Assembly (NCBI RefSeq): GCF_024970185.1
Contig: NZ_CP103965.1
Span: 5,289,001 to 5,353,000, forward strand
Reading direction: 5' to 3'
Length of the DNA stretch: 64,000 bases
Source of the DNA: Pseudomonas sp. N3-W
GTDB lineage: Bacteria > Pseudomonadota > Gammaproteobacteria > Pseudomonadales > Pseudomonadaceae
Every line of letters begins with the position of its first letter. Position 1 is the first letter of the stretch. The translations under genes were made by a program, and so were the position numbers. Below are positions 59,145 to 64,000 of this stretch, in pieces. Under the pieces are notes generated by a model. The model had not been told where the DNA came from. It searched no databases and saw nothing but the letters and a program-made list of their open reading frames with translations.

Positions 59145-62100
59145 ATGGATCAGTCGACTATGGGCGCTCTATGGCAAACCGATTCGAACAAACCTGTGGT
59201 TCCGACTGAGCCTGTGGATCAAGCGCCTTTACCCGCAAAAAAACGCCGTCACCGGCATGGCTGGAAGGCGTTCTTTGTGTTGCTGCTGATCATTCTGATT
59301 GCGCTGGGTATGGCGGCGATGCGGGAGATGCGCACCTCGAAGCTTCAAGCCCGGGAAGTCAGCAAGTACGCCGCGTCCTTGAGTTATGACCTGCAACCCG
59401 GCCCCAGCGATGCCATTCGCTACCCCGGCGACGGCCCTTTTGACCTGCGTCTGGGTTACAGCTCGATGGGTGAGTTTCTGCCACGCCTGCTCAAGCGCGA
59501 CTACGTGATTGCCGCGCAAACCCGCTTCTCCCCTGCCCTGATGAGCTACAGCGACAAAGGCCTGTTCGTGCCCTATTCGGAGAAAATCCAGGCCGGGCTG
59601 TCGATCACCGATTGCCGTGCGGCGCCGCTGTATCACTTCAATTACCCACAGCAGCTCTATTCAAGTTTCGAGTCGATCCCACCGGTGGTGATCAACAGCC
59701 TGTTGTTTATCGAAAACCGCTTCCTGCTCGACCCGGCCCAGCCGCAGGCCAATCCTGCTGTGGACTGGCCGCGATTCGGCATGGCCGCGTGGTCGCAGAT
59801 CGCCAAGCTGATCCACCTGCCGGGGCAATCGGCAGGTGGCAGTACCCTGGCGACACAGCTTGAAAAGTACCGCCACTCTCCCGACGGTCTGACCGTCTCG
59901 GGCGCGGAGAAAATCCGTCAGATGATTTCCGCCAGCGTGCGCGCCTATCAATTCGGGCCGCAAACCCTGCAGGCGCGGCAGAACGTGGTACGCGACTACC
60001 TCAACAGCGTGCCGTTATCCGCCGTACCGGGGCACGGTGAAGTACACGGCATGGCCGAAGGCCTGCGGGTCTGGTACGGGGCCGACTTCGCCAAGGCCAA
60101 TGCCAGCCTGACCAGCACCGCCACTGATCGGAAAACCATGGCCGCCAAAGGCCTGGCCCTGCGCGAAATGCTCTCGCTGATGATCGCCCAGCGTCGTCCT
60201 TCCCACTACCTGACCAAAGGCCACGAAGAGCTGGCCGACCTCACCGACAGCCACATTCGCCTGTTGGCCCAGAACGACGTGATCGATGCAAAGCTGGCCA
60301 GCGCCGCCTTGGCCAGCAAGGTGACCTACCGTGACTGGCTGACCCAGCCGACCATTCAGCCCATCGAAACCAACAAAGGCATCAGTGTCGCCCGCAGCCG
60401 ACTGGCTTCGATGCTCAATCGCCCACTGTACGACCTCGACCGCCTTGACCTGTCGGCCACCAGTACCCTGCAAGGTGATTTGCAGACCCAGGCCACCGAG
60501 TACCTGAAAAACCTCGCCGACCCGGTGTTCGCCGGCAAGATCGGCCTGCTCGGCGAACGCTTGCTCACCCCCACCAGCACCACGGCCGTGCGCTACAGCT
60601 TCACCCTGTTCGAGCTGACTCCGGACGGCTCGCGGGTACGGGTGCAGACCGACAGCACCGACCAGCCGTTCGACATCAATGAAGGCAGCAAACTGGAGCT
60701 GGGCTCCACTGCCAAGATGCGTGTGCTGACCACCTATTTGCAGATCATCTCCGAACTGCACGACAAGTACGCCGACAAGAGCAACGCCGAGCTGAAGAAA
60801 GTCGAGATCAACGATCAGGATCGCCTGAGTCGCTGGGCCGTCGATTACCTGATGGCCAACAGCGACCGCAACTTGCCGAAAATGCTCGGTGAGGCGCTGG
60901 ACCGCAAATACTCGGCCAGTCCCGGCGAGGCGTTTTTCACCGGTGGCGGCCTGCACGTATTCCACAACTTTCGTAACGAAGACAACGGCCGCATGCCCAG
61001 CCTGCGCGATGCCCTGCGTGAGTCGATCAACCTGCCGTTCATTCGGCTGATGCGCGATCTGGTGCGCTACAGCACCTACTCCGGCCCCAACAACAGCGCC
61101 GAGTTGCTCAAGGACGACAGCGATCCACGGCGCCAGGAATACCTGGCGCAATTCGCCGACCGTGAAGGCACCGCGTTCCTGCTCCGGTTCTGGAAGAAAT
61201 ATCAGAACAAGGACACCCAGGCACGGCTCGACACGTTCCTCGACGGCATGCACCCGACCGCCATGCGCCTGGCCGCCGTACATCGTTATCTGCAGCCGCA
61301 AGCCAGTCAGGAGAGTTTCAATACCTTCGTGCGTTCGCACCTGAAAAACGTCAAGGATCCGGAAAAACTCACGGATGACCGCCTCGACAGGCTCTATCAA
61401 AGCTACGGCCCCGGCGCCTACGATCTGCCGGATCAGGGCTTTATCGCCAAGGTCCACCCCTTGGATCTGTGGTTGATGGGTTACCTGCTGAACAACCCGG
61501 ACGCCAAGTTCAGCCAGATCGTCAAAGCCAGCGAGTTCGAGCGTCAAGAGGTGTATAGCTGGCTGTTCAAAAGCAAACACAAGAGCGCCCGCGACAGCCG
61601 TATCCGCACCATGCTGGAGATTGAAGCGTTTCTGGATATTCACCAGCGCTGGCAGAAAGTCGGCTATCCGTTCGACCATCTGGTGCCGTCGCTGGCCACG
61701 GCGATTGGCAGCTCCGGCGATCGCCCCGCCGCGCTGGCCGAACTGATCGGCACCATTCTCAATGACGGCATTCGCATGCCGACACTGCGTATCGACAGCC
61801 TGCACTTTGCCGCCAATACGCCTTATGAAACCCAGGTCATCAACGACCCGAACGTTGGCAAACGGGTGATGCCGTCCGAAGTTGCCACGGCCATGCGCGA
61901 GGCGTTGTCACAAGTGGTGGATGCCGGGACGGCGAAACGGGTGGCGGGCAGCTTCAAATTGCCGGACGGCACGCCGCTGTCGATGGGTGGCAAGACCGGC
62001 ACCGGGGATAACCGCATCGAAGCGATTGGCGCGGGCGGGCGGATTCTCAGCTCCAAATCGATCAACCGCACGGCGACCTTCGTGTTCTACATCGGCGATC

Positions 62101-62270
62101 ACCACTTCGGCACCCTGACCGCCTTTGTGCCAGGCCGCTCCGCCGAGGCGTTCAAATTTACCTCGGCGTTGCCGGTGCAGGTCCTCAAAGGGATGGCGCC
62201 GATCCTCACGCCGTACCTGCAGCCGGGGACCGGGACGCTGTGTCAGGCGCCCACGGTGGCAGGTAAATAA
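59145..62270 (+). CDS. Bifunctional penicillin-binding-like peptidoglycan synthase
   Basis: 1041-residue class A PBP-like protein. One membrane anchor (about 44-60, AFFVLLLIILIALGMAAM) precedes a GT51 glycosyltransferase domain with a reduced active-site motif FIENRFLL and GGSTLATQLEKYRHS (about 228-242). A transpeptidase-like domain follows with STAK (about 520), SIN (about 627) and KTGTG (about 949). The usual GT51 EDxxFxxHxG is not intact, and the protein is longer than PBP1a/1b. It might polymerise or only bind peptidoglycan. Start uncertain: ATG 59145 or 59160, neither with a strong ribosome site. Its promoter must lie within or next to the REPIN array. Confidence 0.85.
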   Translation: MDQSTMGALWQTDSNKPVVPTEPVDQAPLPAKKRRHRHGWKAFFVLLLIILIALGMAAMREMRTSKLQAREVSKYAASLSYDLQPGPSDAIRYPGDGPFDLRLGYSSMGEFLPRLLKRDYVIAAQTRFSPALMSYSDKGLFVPYSEKIQAGLSITDCRAAPLYHFNYPQQLYSSFESIPPVVINSLLFIENRFLLDPAQPQANPAVDWPRFGMAAWSQIAKLIHLPGQSAGGSTLATQLEKYRHSPDGLTVSGAEKIRQMISASVRAYQFGPQTLQARQNVVRDYLNSVPLSAVPGHGEVHGMAEGLRVWYGADFAKANASLTSTATDRKTMAAKGLALREMLSLMIAQRRPSHYLTKGHEELADLTDSHIRLLAQNDVIDAKLASAALASKVTYRDWLTQPTIQPIETNKGISVARSRLASMLNRPLYDLDRLDLSATSTLQGDLQTQATEYLKNLADPVFAGKIGLLGERLLTPTSTTAVRYSFTLFELTPDGSRVRVQTDSTDQPFDINEGSKLELGSTAKMRVLTTYLQIISELHDKYADKSNAELKKVEINDQDRLSRWAVDYLMANSDRNLPKMLGEALDRKYSASPGEAFFTGGGLHVFHNFRNEDNGRMPSLRDALRESINLPFIRLMRDLVRYSTYSGPNNSAELLKDDSDPRRQEYLAQFADREGTAFLLRFWKKYQNKDTQARLDTFLDGMHPTAMRLAAVHRYLQPQASQESFNTFVRSHLKNVKDPEKLTDDRLDRLYQSYGPGAYDLPDQGFIAKVHPLDLWLMGYLLNNPDAKFSQIVKASEFERQEVYSWLFKSKHKSARDSRIRTMLEIEAFLDIHQRWQKVGYPFDHLVPSLATAIGSSGDRPAALAELIGTILNDGIRMPTLRIDSLHFAANTPYETQVINDPNVGKRVMPSEVATAMREALSQVVDAGTAKRVAGSFKLPDGTPLSMGGKTGTGDNRIEAIGAGGRILSSKSINRTATFVFYIGDHHFGTLTAFVPGRSAEAFKFTSALPVQVLKGMAPILTPYLQPGTGTLCQAPTVAGK

Positions 62271-62337
62271 ATGCCCCGTCACACCAGCAGCATCGCCGCC
62301 AGCGGATCGCCGTTCGTCGCCGTGCCTTGCACTCTCG

Positions 62338-62353
62338 TTAAGATATATCTTAA
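62338..62353. promoter_or_regulatory. Perfect palindrome, probable NfeR operator
   Basis: TTAAGATATATCTTAA, a perfect 16-bp palindrome 33 bp before the PadR start, with a further TATCT half at 62359-62363. Probably the auto-repression site of the downstream regulator. Confidence 0.7.
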
Positions 62354-62385
62354 GTTGTATCTAAACACGACGAGAGAACGCAAAA

Positions 62386-62961
62386 ATGAGAGACCATCAT
62401 TCCCACCACCGCGAACACGGTGACGGCCGCGACGGCTTCGAGAAACGCCCAGGCCGCGAACGCGGCGGACGCGGCCCACGGGTGTTTGCCCCTGGCGACC
62501 TGAAATTGCTGTTGCTGGCGCTGATCGCCGAACAGCCCTGCCACGGCTACGACCTGATCCGTCAGATCGAAGCCATGTTCGACGGCGCGTACAGTCCCAG
62601 CCCCGGTGTGATCTACCCGACCCTGACCTTTCTGGAAGAAAGCGAAATGATCGAGGGCGACGCCGAAGCCGGCAAAAAACGCTACAGCGTGACCGACGCC
62701 GGGCGTCACTCCCTGAGCGACCAGGCCATCGCCCTCGAAGGCGTGCGCATGCGCATCGACGTCAGCAAACGTTCGCTGCGTGGCCATGACCGTCCCGCCG
62801 AAATTCACGAAGCGGTGCACAACCTGCGTCATGCCCTGCAACTGCATCACGGTCGCTGGAGCCCTGAAGAAATCATCCGTGTGGCGGCCCTGCTCAACAA
62901 CACCGCCAAAGCCATTGTCGACGGCCCCGCCGTTCAAGCCGTACAGGAGAAAGCCGAATGA
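62386..62961 (+). CDS. nfeR: PadR-family metal-responsive repressor, NfeR (YqjI)-like
   Basis: 191-residue PadR regulator. The N-terminal 32 residues are His- and Arg-rich (MRDHHSHHREHG...), as in E. coli YqjI/NfeR, where they bind nickel or iron. Then the winged helix: LLLLALIAEQPCHGYDLIRQI and SPSPGVIYPTLTFLEESEMI, followed by a helical dimer region. The gene is coupled (ATGA) to a ferric reductase like the one YqjI represses in E. coli. A perfect palindrome lies before it. So it likely senses metal and represses itself and the reductase. Confidence 0.85.
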   Translation: MRDHHSHHREHGDGRDGFEKRPGRERGGRGPRVFAPGDLKLLLLALIAEQPCHGYDLIRQIEAMFDGAYSPSPGVIYPTLTFLEESEMIEGDAEAGKKRYSVTDAGRHSLSDQAIALEGVRMRIDVSKRSLRGHDRPAEIHEAVHNLRHALQLHHGRWSPEEIIRVAALLNNTAKAIVDGPAVQAVQEKAE

Positions 62962-63743
62962 GTGCAGTTGATAACCCGACCATTCACCGTGTCATGCATG
63001 AAATCAAACGCCGTCGCCTGCAAGTGCTGCGGGTGGTGGACCTGACGCCACGCATGCGCCGTATTACCCTCGGCGGCCCGGAGCTGGCCGGGTTTGTCAG
63101 CCTGGGCACCGACGACCACGTCAAGTTGCTGTTCCCGCAGAACGCGGCAGAAACGGCAGCACTGGAGCACCTGATTCTCGGCGCCGGCAAGACCGATCAA
63201 CCGATGCCTGCCATGCGCGACTACACCCCGCGCCGCTACGACCTCAAGACCCTGGAACTGGACATCGACTTCGTGCTGCACGGCGACGGCCCTGCCGCGA
63301 CCTGGGCCGAACAGGCCAAACCGGGGCAGTTCCTGCACATCGGCGGCCCACGGGGCTCGATGATCGTGCCGGACATCTTCGACAGCTACTTGCTGATCGG
63401 TGACGAAACCGCCCTGCCCGCCATCGCCCGGCGTCTTGAAGGCCTGGCGGCCAACCGGCGAGCGCTGGTGATTGTCGAAGTGGAAAACGGTGCCGAACAG
63501 CAACGCCTCGAAAGCGCCGCGCAGGTCGATGTGATCTGGGTGTTGCGCGAGGGCGGCAAGCATCACCTGCTGACCACCGTGCAGCAAATCACCGTACCGA
63601 GCGGCAACCTGTATGCGTGGGTCGCGACCGAAAGCAAAGTGTCACGGCAGATTCGCCGGGTGCTGCTTGATGAGCACGGGTTGGATGATCAGTTCGTGAA
63701 GGCGGCCGGGTATTGGCGGCTGGATGGCAGCGACGACGAGTAA
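62958..63743 (+). CDS. nfeF: Siderophore-interacting ferric reductase, NfeF (YqjH)-like
   Basis: 261-residue SIP-family flavoprotein. It has the FAD-binding RDYTPRRYD motif (R-x-Y-T) and the phosphate-binding GGPRGSMIVPD, followed by an NAD(P)H-binding part (YLLIGDETALPAIARRLEGL). Cytoplasmic. It reduces Fe3+-siderophore complexes to release Fe2+; the coupled PadR gene matches the E. coli yqjI/yqjH pair. Starts within the stop codon of the regulator gene. Confidence 0.9.
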   Translation: MSAVDNPTIHRVMHEIKRRRLQVLRVVDLTPRMRRITLGGPELAGFVSLGTDDHVKLLFPQNAAETAALEHLILGAGKTDQPMPAMRDYTPRRYDLKTLELDIDFVLHGDGPAATWAEQAKPGQFLHIGGPRGSMIVPDIFDSYLLIGDETALPAIARRLEGLAANRRALVIVEVENGAEQQRLESAAQVDVIWVLREGGKHHLLTTVQQITVPSGNLYAWVATESKVSRQIRRVLLDEHGLDDQFVKAAGYWRLDGSDDE

Positions 63744-63764
63744 TCAAGCCTGAGCAAAATCCCC

Positions 63765-63856
63765 ATGTGGGAGCGAGCTTGCTCGCGATGACGGTGTCAC
63801 ATTCAACATCAATGTTGACTGATCCACTGCCATCGCGAGCAAGCTCGCTCCCACAT
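63765..63856. repeat. REPIN, GTGGGAGCGAGC type
   Basis: ATGTGGGAGCGAGCTTGCTC and its mirror GAGCAAGCTCGCTCCCACAT; the spacer includes AACATCAATGTTGACTGATC, nearly the same as the copy at 17154. Confidence 0.92.
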
Positions 63857-63877
63857 TTGATTTTCGACACTCGCAGA

Positions 63878-64000
63878 CTATCGCCGCCGATCCAGCCCGA
63901 CCAACACCACCGCGATCCCCAAAAACCCGGCCAATATCCCCCCGGCATTGATAAACACCTGTGGATAACCCAGCGTCCCGACATCAACGAACGGATACAC
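63878..64000 (-). CDS. C-terminal end of a membrane protein
   Basis: The last 40 codons of a minus-strand gene that continues beyond the window: VYPFVDVGTLGYPQVFINAG then ILAGFLGIAVVLVGLDRRR and stop. One membrane helix and a short basic tail. The YPF-DV-LGY motif resembles the C-terminus of Pr6Pr-type membrane proteins, but the fragment is too short for a sure call. Confidence 0.6.
   Translation of the reverse strand: MYPFVDVGTLGYPQVFINAGGILAGFLGIAVVLVGLDRRR

Noticed and set aside
58314..59289. Short ORFs running through the REPIN/45-bp array
   Set aside because: They translate repeat units (repeated QREQARSPR and VPDIADSE-like strings), occur on both strands and have no ribosome sites; they are a by-product of the repeats.

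Overview
The window is chromosomal DNA of a fluorescent-group Pseudomonas. The pointers are GC-rich coding style, an AatJQMP/AauSR acidic amino acid system, a glpFKRD regulon with GlpM, an anabolic argF with a Pseudomonas-type ArgR operator, and many REP/REPIN repeats with a resident RAYT transposase. No rRNA, tRNA, CRISPR, prophage or insertion sequence is visible.

Layout. 1-1.3 kb holds iron and Fe-S genes (3' end of bfd, bfr, monothiol grxD). 1.4-7.9 kb holds a molybdopterin oxidoreductase, a small helical protein, argF coupled to an FbpC-like ABC ATPase, a PhzF-like isomerase and ybaK. 8.0-13.5 kb is glycerol uptake and oxidation (glpF, glpK, glpR, glpD), with matching GlpR-type sites before glpF and glpD. 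13.6-20.9 kb is the sigma-54-dependent aatJQMP transporter, followed by its sensor and activator aauS/aauR and then glpM. 21-22.7 kb carries two half-size DMT transporters and a MipA-type outer-membrane protein. 22.8-30.4 kb is an uncharacterised block. Its first part is a sigma-54-promoted operon of HAD phosphatase, class III aminotransferase and alpha/beta hydrolase. Its second part is a FemAB/GNAT-like protein translationally coupled to a histidine kinase and an NtrC-type activator. 30.4-35.3 kb holds single genes (lipoprotein, FrnE-like DsbA, hydrolase, metR, GNAT, NUDIX).

35.5-45.5 kb is a dense signalling locus. A divergent REC plus degenerate HD-GYP (YN/GFP) protein faces a tightly coupled operon. 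The operon encodes a REC-PAS-GGDEF-EAL protein, a REC-GGDEF-EAL protein, a dihaem cytochrome c peroxidase-like protein, a membrane DAHL-type histidine kinase and a REC-histidine kinase. Three of these share the same unusual N-terminal receiver. The two GGDEF-EAL proteins are degenerate in opposite halves, so one looks like a cyclase and the other like a phosphodiesterase. I regard this locus as the best candidate for an undescribed system.

45.6-50.7 kb carries an amino acid permease, a carbon-nitrogen hydrolase, a LuxR regulator and an FMN-binding glutamate synthase-like protein. 50.7-54.3 kb is a more A/T-rich glycosylation island (GT39, GtrA, GtrII-like) next to an OpgC acyltransferase. 55.8-57.2 kb is an amino acid permease. 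57.6-59.0 kb is a REPIN/RAYT locus with a tandem array of a separate 45-bp repeat. 59.1-63.7 kb holds a large divergent class A PBP-like protein and the nfeR/nfeF-like PadR repressor and ferric reductase pair. A truncated membrane protein gene closes the window.
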